A stretch of DNA of 64,000 bases from Lactifluus volemus. Its lineage: Eukaryota > Basidiomycota > Agaricomycetes > Russulales > Russulaceae. The notes beneath the pieces were generated by a model, which was not told where the DNA came from, searched no databases, and saw only the letters and a list, made by a program, of their open reading frames with translations. The position numbers and the translations under genes are program-made. The stretch lies in assembly GCA_022376515.1 (NCBI GenBank), contig WTXI01000012.1:372001-436000 (forward strand). The letters are read 5' to 3'. This document shows positions 1 through 12,268 of the stretch, in pieces (position 1 is the stretch's first letter; every line of letters starts with the position of its first letter).

Positions 1-432
1 CCTTTACTGCGCATTAAAGAACATCTTGATGCCACCCATCCCAGCATGATAGCGTTCAAAACCCCCCCAGTGATACCAACACGCACTTTGTGGCTTGTTA
101 TGCTACCTCTCATCGGTATTTTTGGGTTGATTGCCCAGGTACGTGCTTCATTCACTTCCCATTCTAACCTGATTTCGCGAAGATACTTGTAACTATGGGT
201 CTTCAACGGGAGACTGCTTCGCGTGGTACCCTTGCTGTCTATACATCAGTAAGTCTTTCTATGCCCATCCTGTAGACGTGTGCAAGCGGCTCAACTGTTC
301 TAGATCGTGTTTGCTGTTATGTTTGAGTTTGTAGTTTTCCATACTACACCCTCAGCACTCTCAATCGCTGGGACAGCGGTCATCATGAGCTTGGCCATCT
401 ATATTTCCGTAATATCCGTCCTTTCAGATTAA
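1..432 (+). CDS. 3' end of a drug/metabolite transporter (SLC35/EamA-like), partial
   Basis: The 5' part lies outside the window. Exons 1-138, 183-248 and 304-432 join in phase through two short GT-AG introns and end at TAA. The last exon reads as the final membrane helix typical of nucleotide-sugar/drug-metabolite transporters (FEFVVFHTTPSALSIAG, then a hydrophobic run and a short tail). The preceding exon carries an ILVTMGLQRE segment, also usual near the C-terminus of this superfamily. The product would be an integral membrane carrier; its substrate cannot be told from the tail. Everything visible is in frame, so the gene may be functional. Family assignment rests on recalled sequence patterns. 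Confidence 0.72.
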
Positions 433-2248
433 CCGTACGCATGCTCACAGCTTGTCAGCTGATGAAAAGGACGGTTATCACGCCAGCTACTGGGGCCACC
501 ATTGACCGAATAGCGGTCGCTGCCCCAGACCGCGACAACAATCCCTAACTCTAATGACTACCCCACCTCTTTTCTCTACAACTAATCGTCCACAGAAAAC
601 ATTGAAAAAGCCCTTGTTCGACAAACATTCCTTGTCTCTCGCGGAGTCGCGGGACATAGTGTACCTATTTGGATGGACGGGATTCCAGGAACATGCTCTG
701 CTAATGCAGATTCCAATTACACTACCTTTCAATACGGTCTTCACAACTTTATCAACGTGTCAACTTTTAGATGAATGATACCACGACTAGTGCAGGACAG
801 TAACAAGGATATAAGAAGTTTCTCATCTCCGAGTCAACAGCGCAGCTAAAGAGTTGCAGATATAGATTGATAAGTGGTGGTGTTTTGGGATGCATCAACA
901 ATGGCATCCACATCAAAGAAGTCCAGAACCTGGACGTGCTTGATCATCTTTCATACGATGACGTTATCTCATTGCCATCACGATTCCTTGACCACTTCTC
1001 CTAGATAAATTACGTGCAAAGGAAGCCGTGATTCAAACACAAAGGAAGGGTAAAGGGCCGAATGGCTACGTGGTACTAGACGGGCAGGTGGTGGTCGGCA
1101 GAACAGCAGAGAGAAGGAGGTGAGGACTTGTTAAAGGGCATGTCCTACTCTGAGGTTACAGTACCGCGCTCAGGGTGTTGGACTTTTCTGTCTTGTGCAT
1201 GAGGATCGATCGTCTTACGGCCACATTGTACCCCACGCCTTACACGACAGGGACAGGTGCTGGCAATGTCAAAGTGAGCTCTGAGGTCGATTTTGGAGCC
1301 CCATGGTATGCCATCAAGCTTGGCTTCCCAGAGAGCTAACCTCCTCCTACCTGAACTGGGCATGATCCCGGCGACGACCATCTGAGCGACCAAGATAAGC
1401 GCCAACATTTTGAATCCCTCGCAACACGCTGCGACCACCTCTGGCACCGTGTCGATCGTGACGACACTCGCGTTTCGCAGTCAGTACCCAACGGTGCTGC
1501 GCACCGCATATCCTGTAGGTCTGCCTGCAAACCCATGTATATGTACTCTCCGCTAGGGCCTATATTCTGCCGAATACTCACTCACGTGAGCGCGCGGCGT
1601 GGGAAATATCATGGTAGGGTCACAGTTGACTCCCTCCAGGTTGAGGGTTTACACCACACCACTTTAATATACCGCTGAGTTGGACGCGTACATCATCGTC
1701 AGAGCTATGTCTCTTTATTTCTTTCCTGGAAGTGAGTCGAGGACTAATGAGAACTGTACACAGCTCCTTGCAATGCCGTTAGTAATCTCTTCTCCACTTT
1801 GGCCCCGGCTGACAGGCAGCTGTAGCTATCTATGACAACCCGTAACTGAGTCGCGTGGGAACACAAAAATAAACGGGCTGGTCCACTCACGCCACTGGCA
1901 CCTGCGCGTCCAGGCTTCCAGCAGCCTCGGCCAGGAGTAGATGGAATCCACTTCACACTTACTCTCATCCAATATGCTAGTCTCAAGTGCTCCAGTAGGA
2001 ACCGTGCATATGGGACGTTTGGCCCCGTGGCGCGTTTTCCTTCGATCACATAGCATCTCGGCGGTGGCCCGATGTTTTCTCTCATGTTACTCTATGGTGC
2101 TGCTCTCATCAACCTCCTAGTGATGACCGGTCCCTGTGAGCGTCCTTCAGCCACCCCTGATCCATCTATTTCTTTCTTTGTTCTACAGTTTAATTACTCT
2201 CCGCGCAATTAGGAAACGAGCGCACACGCTCCACTCCCTTTCATTCTT
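433..2248. other. no gene recognised (about 1.8 kb)
   Basis: Short reading frames on both strands show no family pattern and no credible splice structure. The part next to the transporter stop (about 433-560) is repeated in decayed form after the partial copy at 2.25 kb. A stretch near 1665-1745 (ataccgctgagttggacgcg) reappears with changes near 4545-4640, which suggests old local duplications. Confidence 0.5.
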
Positions 2249-2545
2249 CTTGATGCCACCCGTCTCAGAATGATAGCGTTCAGGACATATCTAGCGATAC
2301 CAACACGCACCTTGAATCTTGTTATCTTACGTTTTCCACGCTATGCCTTCTGCACTCTCTGTCGCCGGGACAGCTGTCATCATGAGTTTGGGCCTCGATA
2401 CATCCGTACTATTTGTCCATTCTAGTGAACTGTGCTTCATGCGCACGACTCGACAACGAGAGTTATGAAGGCCAACTACTGACCCCACCGTTGGACGGCC
2501 ATTAGCAGACCGCGGCAGCAATCTCAAATCCTAATGACTTACGAT
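2249..2545 (+). pseudogene. truncated duplicate of the transporter 3' end
   Basis: This segment aligns with bases about 29-105 and then directly with about 332-557 of the window. Both introns and the middle exon seen in the first copy are missing. The reading frame is interrupted by stops and shifts; for example the sequence continues past the point where the TAA should be. Similarity runs on through the 3' flank (the shared caatc/ctaatgact blocks). It is a decayed tandem copy with an internal deletion, not a gene. Confidence 0.65.
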
Positions 2546-5500
2546 ATCTTCTCCATTGCCGTCTGCCGTGAGACCTAAATATATATCGTTAGGAAGGGAT
2601 TCCGGGAAACTGTCCTGCTAGCGCAAATTGAAAATCGATTATCGTCCAATTTTTGGTTCCATTCTAGTCAGCACTCGGAGCACCCGCTGTGATGCGAGAT
2701 TTAGAGTGCGAAGACCGTGTGTCCGGGGTCTCTGACTTGACAATTTCGCATCAATGGGCCATAGCAGGGGCCACCAGCGTGCTCCTGTCCTCGCGTTGTA
2801 AATTGCCTTCATAAAGAAAAGCGTAGGGGTGTCACTCACGATCGGCTCAGCCCAGTTGTGTTGCGCCCAGTCCGATTGCTCACGGAGCCGGGTAGTTTCT
2901 TTATCGAAGCTACTCTGAAATCTTGTGATTGTGGTGCAACAGGCAGGTAGAAATACATTGAGTACAAACAAACGATAATAAACATGCGAGCCTAGTTCTG
3001 TGCAAAGGCGGCATCAAAATGGCGTAGCAGGCCAAAACATGAAAGACCAAGAAACTAAAATGGTGCGTACGATGAGACGCCAAGTTAAGGAATAAAGTGT
3101 TGCACAACTTGTGCGGAACGAGGACATGAAAAACCGAGCACGAAAAGAAAAAGCTGCACCAACAAAATAATGAGCATATCGGTTGATGTGGAAACCAGGG
3201 AAGCCCTCTCATCGGCGCAAGCTGTGTGGGAGAGGGAATGGGAATCGACGACGTAGTACCATACCTTTACCCCATCGTGATGCACGACCACGTGCAAAGT
3301 ACTTAATATAGAATAACAGGTACTATGGAATGATTGAGCTGTCATGGGAGGGGTATCAAACGACTGCGTTCGCATCAAAGAAGTGTGTCCAGAGTCTGGA
3401 CGGTCCCTTCTTTCTCTGATCTTCTTTTCATGTGATGGCGTCATCTTATCGCTGCGAATCTTCTTTTGTGGATACGTGACGACGCGGCGCACTGGCAAAG
3501 CAGTCTGCGATTCAGACCCAAAGGAGGGATAGGATTAGATTTTCCAGGTGCACGGCGGTAGACGGGCAAGGTGATGGTCATGGAGCTGTAGAAATCCGGC
3601 GTCGTCAGCGGGTCAACGGTGACTCGAGATACTGTACCTTTGTCTTTTTCTCCGAATCGGAAATTATTTATAAGCGGCTCGACTTGGATGGGTATGGTGA
3701 CCAGTGGAAGCTCATGAGAGTCAAGCAGAGAATACGGTCTCTAGGAATGGGGCTGCAGCCGCCTTCGAAGGGTGTGGTGCAAATGCATGGTGGGAAGTAG
3801 AGTGCGGACAGAATTAGCTGGGACTAGACAGACGGCCTACACGGCCATCACATGCGGGCCGCCTGACAGTCCCAGTGTCGTTAACACACATCATTAATGG
3901 CTTCATTCTCCCGGAGGTATCATAGACGATCTGATCTCGTACATATTTGTGTTTGAGGATCGAAAGGCGAGAGCGGGACATGCACGACTCGAAGCTGACT
4001 AGTCACACCTAGTACTCGCAATGCCAAGGCAGCGACACATGGGCTCCGCCTTCGATTTCTCGCACGCCATCGGGCTTCGCGTCGGCGACCATTCGAGCGC
4101 TTTCCCAGCGGGTTAAACACGAAAATATTTGAAGCGAAGCCAATGCCCGACTTGTTACTACAATAACACGCACGACTCGGACGGACAGACAACAAACATC
4201 TTTGCGTAAGTTAACTTACTGTACGTACCTTGACATCAAGCTTTTCCTCCCTCACAACTGGAACATCAACCGTGTGAGCGACCAAGCTATACCTACAATC
4301 TCTCGTCACGCTTCGTGAGTGCGCTGCGTGGAACACGAGGAGGTGCAACCGGAAGCACGGGACAGCGGACCACGGAGCGGGTGGAGCCCAGTTCCCGGGG
4401 AGGGAGGATGACTAAAGGAGGGAAAGCAGTAAGCCAGTTTCGGACGGTTGCTCGGGTGAAATTAGAATTCGCGGCCGTAGAGACGAGAAAGTTTTTTTCA
4501 CTGCTTGGCGTATGTGGCGTTCCACACTTAAGTCTGCTCCGCCATACCGCCGAGAGAGTTGGACGCGTATAATTTAAATCGCCACCCTTTCGACTGTCTC
4601 CTTTTGGTCCGTATTAATTCCTTTCCGGAAATGAAATCGACTGACGCGAATTCGATTCTACTTGATTTCCTGTCACACGTACTAGTACCCTATTAACAGG
4701 TAATCCCCTTTTCCATCTTGGCCGGGGTAGTTCATTCCCTCATTTAGAGAGAACCACCATCCCTCGTCGGCTATAAGCCACCAAACTACCCGACCCGGAA
4801 AAGGTATGAATGAATGCGTTTCCCCCGCGCCGGTGATGTCGGCTAACCGAAATAATTTAGTTTAGCGCTGGGCGCGTTCGACGCCGCCGAAAAGGAGTTT
4901 AACGTCTGACGGGGGTCGAGTACTGTACTGGTTTGGAAGGCTTCTCATCTACTCTGGCAGACAATCAAGCTTGTCGGACGCGACTCGGATGCTTTACTAA
5001 CATCAATCGGGTTTTCGGAGGATCGGGCGAATTTATTTTTATTTTTCGGCCTCTTTCTGGCTTCACTCATCGATGACATCGGACAGTGGACAGATGTGAT
5101 GGGGATCGAGACCCTTCAGAATGTTCGGGGTCGGCCTTTTGTGACCCTCGTTAAGCGCACGTCAGCCTGAAGCTCTTTGATCCTTTCAATATATCCGGAC
5201 ACATCGCTACTCGGAAGATAGAGAACGTCTTTATTGGTTTAGATGTCAAATTCCTCCTTCCAGTCGAAATGTCATTCCGTATTGTGCTCCTCGTGACTTG
5301 ATTTGGACAAGCCTCTAATCAAAAATCCCATCACCGGTAGTAGCATACGCATACACAACCACAAGTCTGTAACGATGTGGACACCACGCTGAAACGATCG
5401 TTATCTCCTGGTCAGCTTTGCTATCGCTGCACTTGATACACTATTTCCTAGTTTGGAATTTCCTGCCTGGCTCTGTCTCAGCACGGGTTCTTCGTACATA

Positions 5501-5563
5501 GGTCGGGCGCCTTTGGCGAACATCAAAGAATTCTTCCCTGAAAAAGGCTGGGTAATATAGAAG
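2546..5563. other. no gene recognised (about 3 kb)
   Basis: I see no supportable gene. Open frames are short and unsupported on both strands. The segment near 4545-4640 resembles 1665-1745. The last 50 bases lead into the promoter of the first array gene. Confidence 0.45.
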
Positions 5564-5572
5564 TATATAAAG
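5564..5572 (+). promoter_or_regulatory. TATA box of P1
   Basis: TATATAAAG lies 95 bases upstream of the P1 ATG. It is followed by a leader (ctgcggctcctngggg..., then pyrimidine-rich) that is shared by all copies of the family. Confidence 0.7.
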
Positions 5573-5658
5573 CCGCTGTACTGCGGCTCCTTGGGGGTCA
5601 TTTCTCTTGCCCTATCCACTCTTTTTTTTTCTCGTCCGGAGACTTTCTTACTCGCGGT

Positions 5659-6721
5659 ATGCGTCTCTTCAAGCTTCTTTCTCTTCTCGGTCTCTTCTTC
5701 GGGGCTCGTGCATCGTCCCATAAGACTCGAGAGCCAGCATCACACCCTCTAGATATACGCCAGATCCTCGACGTGTGCGCTGTCGTGAAGGCAGATCTCA
5801 ATGTACTTGGCATTCTTGGCCTGATAGGTCGGTCAATCCCCTAGAGTATACTGTGACCACCGTTCCTTATCGAACCGAATGTCTCAGATGTCTGCCTGTG
5901 TTTATCAGCCCTTCCCCTTTACATTCAGGCAAACGTAGTCGCCATCGCGGCAGCCCCGGGCGGAGAACCGGCTGTCACCGATTTTTTGACAAACCTCGTA
6001 CGTGAAAACGGAGAGACGCCTTGAGCATTGATCTAACTCCAACATCAGATCAACGAAGGTGCCGCAAAATCGGGCTGTAAATACCCGGACCACAGCAAAC
6101 CCGCCTGTGTTAACGGAAACCCGTGCGGGTTTGAATGCACGGACGGCTTCACGGCTTCCCCGCCCGACAACCCGACGACGTGCGTTTGCGAGGCACCCTT
6201 CATCTGCAACGGTCAGTGTGTGGAAGCTGGGTCATGCCCCACAAGCGCTCCGCAAACAAAGAAGAAACGCTGGCTTGGCAGCGGTACCTGTACCGAGATG
6301 GGTCCTGAATGGGCTGCATGCGGTGTCTTTGGCGGTGGTGCCCGCTCATGGGAGTGCATCAATACGGCCCGCGATCTCGAAAGCTGCAAGTGCTTCCTTT
6401 TTGCCTCTATATGCACATATTGACTGACACGAGTTTCGTCTTGATCCAGGTGGCGGTTGCATGTTACCTTTGACACCTTATGTTCCAATTGGCCAGGACT
6501 GTACTTCCCTCCCCGGTATCGCGGACGTCGCCTGTATTGCAGGCGAATGTGTTGTCCACCGTTGCCTCCCGGGATACGCTCTCGCGCGCAACGGCAACCA
6601 TTGCGTCTCTAGGCAGGGAAAGATTTCACAGCATTCTGAGTACGACGGAGACGAAGCTGAATCTGTACCTGCGAGAGTTTATGGGCTGGAACACGTCCCT
6701 CTGCGGAAACGGAAACATTAA
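5659..6721 (+). CDS. P1: PriA/CPL1-like secreted cysteine-rich protein
   Basis: Exons 5659-5827, 5888-5997, 6049-6385 and 6450-6721 join in phase and encode 295 residues. Residues 1-20 form a signal peptide (MRLFKLLSLLGLFFGARASS). A short Cys pair (DVCLC) and a helical segment follow. The core holds about 18 cysteines, including NPCGF.CTDG, CVCEAP, WECINT and CGGCMLPLTPYVP, and a final GQDCTSLPG...CIAGECVVHRC block. This order matches the CPL1-like domain of basidiomycete PriA proteins. In that family CPL1 of Cryptococcus is a secreted protein and PriA of shiitake is developmentally expressed. The role here is inferred to be extracellular or cell-wall. The tail is basic (RKRKH). Intron 3 starts with GC (GCAAGT) instead of GT. 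First of six direct tandem copies. Confidence 0.82.
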
Positions 6722-9171
6722 ACACTCCACCCTTCTTTAGACTTGCTAAATGTAATTATGGGCAGAGAAAAGAACATTGGACACTTACTTATCTGATTAG
6801 ATGCGATCAGACCCTTACTAGTCTCTCCTTTGAGCTCATACTTACACCCCGGTTCCGTTTTATTGTTTTGATTCGTGCGTACCATTCTGGACCGTCGTTT
6901 GTTATCCTACATTGTGGATGCACACAGTCGTGACGTTTCCTGAATAATACCCCCCAATAGTACTGTTCAACTAAACACGTAGTACGTGATTGTAATTATC
7001 GGGTCAAAAATCGTTTAAAAAGTAATCCGGAAGCTACTGTTGGTTCAGGTGATAGTTGTCCGCTATAACGCCGAGTTGAATTCAACCCCCAAGTCGCTCA
7101 TCATTGCTCGAGACAGGCGGGGTCCAGGGTCACGAAGCTCAGCACACAAATGGCTAAGCTTTATTTAATATCCGGCGGGGCGGCGCCCCATGCCTCGTGA
7201 TATGACGCGGCGCCCACGACCGCAGGTGCGGGGACGCCTCCCCGACGCAAACACTTCTTTCGAACATTTCTCAGTTTTACCACGCACTGTTACCTCGTCG
7301 CCGGCTTTTCCGGCTCGATTAGCCCCTTCCGCACAATCAATTTGGCGAAACGGGACTCATCGTGTTATGCGCAATCGTTCCATTTTTATTGTAGTTTTCC
7401 TCCAACACGACTCGCAAAATTCTTCCTAACCTAGTGCTATCGAAACCGCGTGATCGCGTCTTGAGTAGACAGCAGGCCAACGGAAAAGAAGCTAGCTCTG
7501 CTTAGTGCTAAGGCAGAGACAGATCGTTCGTTGCGCATGTACTAGGCGCGTTCTGGGAAACGGGCTCGCTCTGGCACTACCGACGCGCGTCCGAGATTAC
7601 ACCAAAAGAAGGACTGGTACTAGTTACTAGTACTATGTAGTAGCACCAGTGCGATTCTGCAATGGATCTCCTGTCACGCGTCCCACTGGTTGGGGCTTAA
7701 TAATTCCGAGTCTTCAACTTCATCAACTTCATCTTAGCCTCCGCGTTGCCAGTGACTTGACAGCCACCTAGCCCATTCCTGCAGCCAGTGAGAAGTGATA
7801 GAACGCGTCGCCAATCATATACTACTACCCAGAACGGATGAACAACTGGCACACTAGCCATAATTAAATATCGACGAAATTGCAGCCCTTCGAATTGGCA
7901 CGTGCGTCGAACACTAAGCTTGATGCTGTATAAGAAGACTTGAGCGTCCGATGTCGTCGACCAAACTGAACTAGGTATGTACTAGTACGGTTTTGGCGCT
8001 AGATCAACTATGTCAAGGGCACCAGGCGATGATCCCATCATAACCCAGGGACTCGGAAACTTTCCGAGATGAGTCCCAAGCAAGCCGGGATGCACCAGGA
8101 TACGTGTCTTGCGTGCCGGTCGTTCCTGTTCTGGCATGCCGTCTCAGATGCAAGGCACGAGGGGTGACTGCGTCAAATTGATGAAACACAGTATCGTTCG
8201 TACTTGAGTGACTACCAAAAGGAATAAGGCACATACCGAATTCGCAGTTTTCAGACGCAGGAAAATCGTGGCATGCTAGCCGAGCTCGGCTAGCATAAAG
8301 GATGATTTCCGAGAACAATGCCTGAAATGGCCCGCGAGCAAAAAATTCTCATACTCCGAGATGGTGGCAGACTCTGCGTCGCCAGCTGGTAAACCTCTTA
8401 TTCCAAGCGCCCTATCGTCCAGAATATGGCTCTCATATTCTGGGTCAGTGGCAGCATGGAGCTTTCCTTTCAGCTGTTCGGGTAGTCCTGGGCATGTGCC
8501 CCATACTCATACTAACACTGCGGGGGTAGTGGGCCATGGGCGGGTGTAACGGATCAGTCACGCTTGTCCCCCAGCCATAGTTCAGACTCCGCAGCCATTG
8601 GGTGTGACTCGTGTGACAAACCACTTTTTTTTTGTTTTTCTATACAACACAATTCTACCCAAAAAAAAAAAAAACACGGAATATGCTTGCATGTGGTACA
8701 GGATGTCATATGTCAATTTTTGTGGTGGTTGAGCAAGAATTGGATGAGAAATTCAAAGTGATCCATTACCCCCGACTGGCCCATTACCCCCGCAGGGTTA
8801 GTACTGCACTGTACTATTAATGTCAACCACGCTACCACGCCATCCAGAAACGCCGTTGTTGTGTGCAATTTCATAACTGTCAGATTCCGAGTTAACTTCC
8901 GACCAAGCTTCCGACCCTGACCCTGGAACGGCAGGTCACTGTGACATGGCAGGTGACTGGTGACACGCCCGGGCCCGTGATGGAACCACATCTGGGATGC
9001 TCCTCCTTACTGATGGCAATTTCTACCACTAATATCATTTCATTTTTCGGGTTGTAATAAACTTTTATGAACAAGGTGCTATTGTGGTTTCAAGGGTCAT
9101 TCATTGCTAGCTGTGGTTTGAGCTGCAGAGCCTCATCCGTTTTTTATTGCCGAGTGTACCTTACGCCGTTG
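6722..9171. repeat. spacer of array unit 1 (shared duplicated modules)
   Basis: No gene. The first 400 bases are the 3' flank shared by all copies, with a gtgggtgcacacagtcgtgacg block and an acacgtagtacgtgattgtaat block. About 7480-7720 recurs near 11.1 kb and 16.7 kb. About 7980-8320 recurs near 17.2 and 17.8 kb. About 8330-8513 recurs three more times. The last 250 bases are the shared promoter region. Confidence 0.6.
8330..8513 (-). repeat. upstream module U, copy 1, with a minus-strand relict reading frame
   Basis: One of four copies of a roughly 180-base block lying upstream of P2, P3, P4 and P5. Read on the minus strand it is open for about 50 codons and contains EYESHILDDRALGIRGL and ATISEYENF. 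I do not recognise the product. Confidence 0.5.
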
Positions 9172-9180
9172 TATATAAAG
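9172..9180 (+). promoter_or_regulatory. TATA box of P2
   Basis: TATATAAAG lies 99 bases before the P2 ATG, with the same downstream leader as the other copies. Confidence 0.65.
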
Positions 9181-9270
9181 CGTCGCACTGCGGGCCTGCG
9201 GCTCCTCGGGGTCATTTCTCTTGCCCTATCCATTCTCTTTTTCTCGTGCGGAGACTTTCTTACTCGCGGT

Positions 9271-10360
9271 ATGCGTCTCTTCAAGCTCCTTTCTCTTCTC
9301 AGTCTGTTCTTCTGCGCTCGTGCATCGTCCCTTAAGACGCGACAGCCGGCGTCACACTCTCTAGATGCACGCGACCTCTCCAACGTGTGCGCGTTCGTGA
9401 ACTCAGAGCTTACTATCTCCGACCCAAACTTTAATGTTTTTCCGTTGGCCCGATAGGTCGGTCAATCCCCCAGAGCATACAGTGACACCGTTCCTTATCG
9501 AATGTCTCAGATGCGTGCCTGTGTACATCGACCCTTCAGGATTTCGTTCAGACAGACCCAGTCGCATCCACGGCAGCCAGCGAAGCCCTGAACGGAGCAT
9601 CGACTGTTATCGACGAATTGACTGGCCTCGTACGTGAAACGGAGAGATGCCTTAAACATTTATTCTAACTTGACTTGAACTTCAGATCCTCGTAGCTGCC
9701 TCAGATTCGGGCTGCAACTACCCGGACCACAGCGATCCCGTCTGTGTTGGCCAAGATCCGTGTGGGTTCACATGCACGGACGGCTTCACGGCTTCCCCGC
9801 CAGATAACCCGACGACGTGCATTTGCGAGGCACCCTCGGTCGTCTGCAACGGCAAGTGTGTGGAAGCTGGGCCATGCTCTACAAGCGCTCCAAAAATATC
9901 AAAGGAGAAACGCTGGCTTGGCAGCGGTACCTGCGCCGAGATGGGTCCTGAGTGGGCTGCATGCGGTGTCTTCGGTGGTGGTGCCCGTTCATGGGAGTGC
10001 ATCAATACGGCCCGCGATCTCGAAAGCTGTAAGTACAACATTTTTTTGCCTGTATATGCGCATATCGACTGACACGAGTTTCGTCTTGATCCAGGTGGCG
10101 GGTGCGTGTTACCTTTGACACCTTATGTTCCAATTGGCCAGGACTGTACTTCCCTCCCTGGTATCGCGGACGTCGCCTGTATTGCAGGCGAATGTGTTGT
10201 CGACCGTTGCCTCCCGGGATACGTTCTCGCGCGCGACGGCAACCATTGCATCTCTAGGCACGGAAATATTTCACAGCATTCGGAGTATGACGAAGACGAA
10301 GCTGAGTCTGTACCTGCGAGAGTTTATGGGCTGGAACACGTCCCCCTGCGGAAACATTGA
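9271..10360 (+). pseudogene. P2: PriA/CPL1-like gene with a frameshift in exon 1
   Basis: Exons correspond to 9271-9456, 9511-9629, 9686-10028 and 10095-10360. Exon 1 has five T's at 9437-9441 where the otherwise near-identical P4 has six. The frame therefore closes at TAG exactly at the usual splice donor, and exon 1 is 186 instead of 187 bases. I found no other donor that keeps the phase. Exons 2-4 are open and keep the cysteine pattern. The first three exons are nearly those of P4 (shared APKISKEKRW). Intron 3 and exon 4 are closer to P1 (gatccag acceptor, LPGIADVACIAG), so the copy is a mosaic. It could only yield a truncated secreted peptide unless the missing base is an assembly error. 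Confidence 0.7.
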
Positions 10361-12168
10361 ACAGTTTACCCTCTTTGGACTTTCAAAATGTATTATGGGC
10401 AGAAAAGAACATTGGACACTGTTACTTATCCGATTAGATCCTTTCTCTGAGATCAGACCCATAGTCTCTCCTTTTAGGTCCCTGCCATTCGTTTGTTATC
10501 CTAGGCTTTGTGTGCGTTACATGGTGGGTGCACACAGTCGTGACGTTATCTGAACAATTTCCCATTAGTACTTTTCAACTAACACGTAGTACGTGATTGT
10601 AATATTGGGTCAAATCGTTTAAAAAGTAATTCGGAAGCTACAGGGTTGGCTCACGTGAGAGTTTTCCGCTACACCGCTGAGTTCAATTCGACCCGCAAGT
10701 CGCTCATCATTGCCCGAGGCAGGCGGGGGTCGCGAGGCTCAGCACCCAAATGGCTAAGCTTGTACCCGGCGGGGCGGCGCCTCGTGCCTCGTGACATGGC
10801 ACCTCCGGGCCGCGCCTGCACTTTTCTCAGTTTTACTGCGCTACTGTTACCTCGCCGCCGACTTTTGCAGCTCGATTATCCCTTCCGCACAATCAATTGG
10901 TGAAACAGGAACTCATCATTATTAATAAATAGTGAAGTTATGCGCAATACGTTCCTTTTTTTTGGTTTTCCTCCACGTCTCGCAACTTCCTACCTAGTGC
11001 TACCACCGCGCGATCGCGTCTGAATTTGGCAGGTCAATGGAAAAGAAACGAGCTCTATGTGGTGGATGTATGTTAGCAGCGAGCGTTGGTTCATCAATCA
11101 CCATGTGATGACAATATGATACAGCTCTGCTCCAGGCAGAGACAGATCGTTCGTTATGCATGCAGGCGTGTTCGGGGAAACATGCTCTGCATGTATGGGA
11201 CACCTACTTGGATAAGGGTGATACTCGCTCCGACCGCTGTTAAGCCAAGCACCGGAAGGCAACAATGCCTGACATGTGGCCACCAGCATGAGCGCACTCG
11301 GACGATAACTGTGTTGACCATGGGAGCCATAGCGGCAGAAGATCTTCGCAGATAGTTGCAAGCACCACAAATTTCTAGCAATGACCTGGGCACAGCCAGA
11401 AAAAGTAACGACGACAAGGATGGAGGAAAACACGCTTTCCGGATGCCGATGAGGACAAAACCAGTGGGGTGCTATATCATTCGCACTTGAGCCTGCCTTG
11501 AGATGACAAAAGGAATAAGGCACATACCGAATTCGCAGTTTTCAGCCGCAGGAAAACTGTCGCATGCTAGCCGAGCTCGGCAGACGTCGGCTAGCCTAAA
11601 CGATTTTTTTTTTCCTGATGATTTCCGAGAAACAATGCCTGACATGGCCCGCGAACTAAAAATTCTCATACTCCGAGATGGTGGCAGACTCTGTGTCGCC
11701 AGCTGGTAAACCTCTTATTTCAAGCGCCCTATCGTCCAGAATATGGTTCTCATATTCCGGGTCAGTGGCAACATGGAACTTTCCTTTCAGCTGTTCGGGT
11801 AGTCCTGGGCATGTGCCCCGTACTCATACTGTACTAGTAATGTCAACCACGCCACCACGCCATCCAGAAACGCCGTTGTTGTGCAATTTCATAACTGCCA
11901 GTGTATTCTGAGTCAACTTCCGACCAAGCTTCCGACCCTGAGCTGGAACGGCAGGTGACATGGCAGGTGACACGCCAGTGATGGAACCATATTTGGGATG
12001 CTCCTCACCGATGGCACTGCTACCACCAATATCATTTCATTTTTCAGGTTGTAATAAACTTTTATGAATAAGGCGCTATTGTGGTTTCAAGGGTCATTTA
12101 TTGCTAGCTGTGGTTTGAGCTGCAGAGCCTCATCCGTTTTTTATTGCCGAGTGTACCTTACACCCTTG
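10361..12168. repeat. spacer of array unit 2 (shared duplicated modules)
   Basis: No gene. It carries the shared 3' flank (10450-10640), a diverged version of the 7.2-7.6 kb block (10700-11300), module U and the promoter region. It is shorter than the unit 1 spacer because several blocks are missing. Confidence 0.55.
11645..11829 (-). repeat. upstream module U, copy 2
   Basis: About 90% like copy 1 by eye. The minus-strand frame carries mostly conservative changes (EYENHILDDRALEIRGL) and ends at a TAG where one T is missing relative to copy 1. Confidence 0.5.
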
Positions 12169-12177
12169 TATATAAAG
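12169..12177 (+). promoter_or_regulatory. TATA box of P3
   Basis: TATATAAAG lies 100 bases before the P3 ATG. Confidence 0.65.
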
Positions 12178-12268
12178 CCCTTGTACTGCGGGCCTGCGGC
12201 TCCTCGGGGTCATTTCTCTTGCCCTATCCATTCTTTTTTTCTCGTGCAGAAGCTTTCTTACTCGCGGT

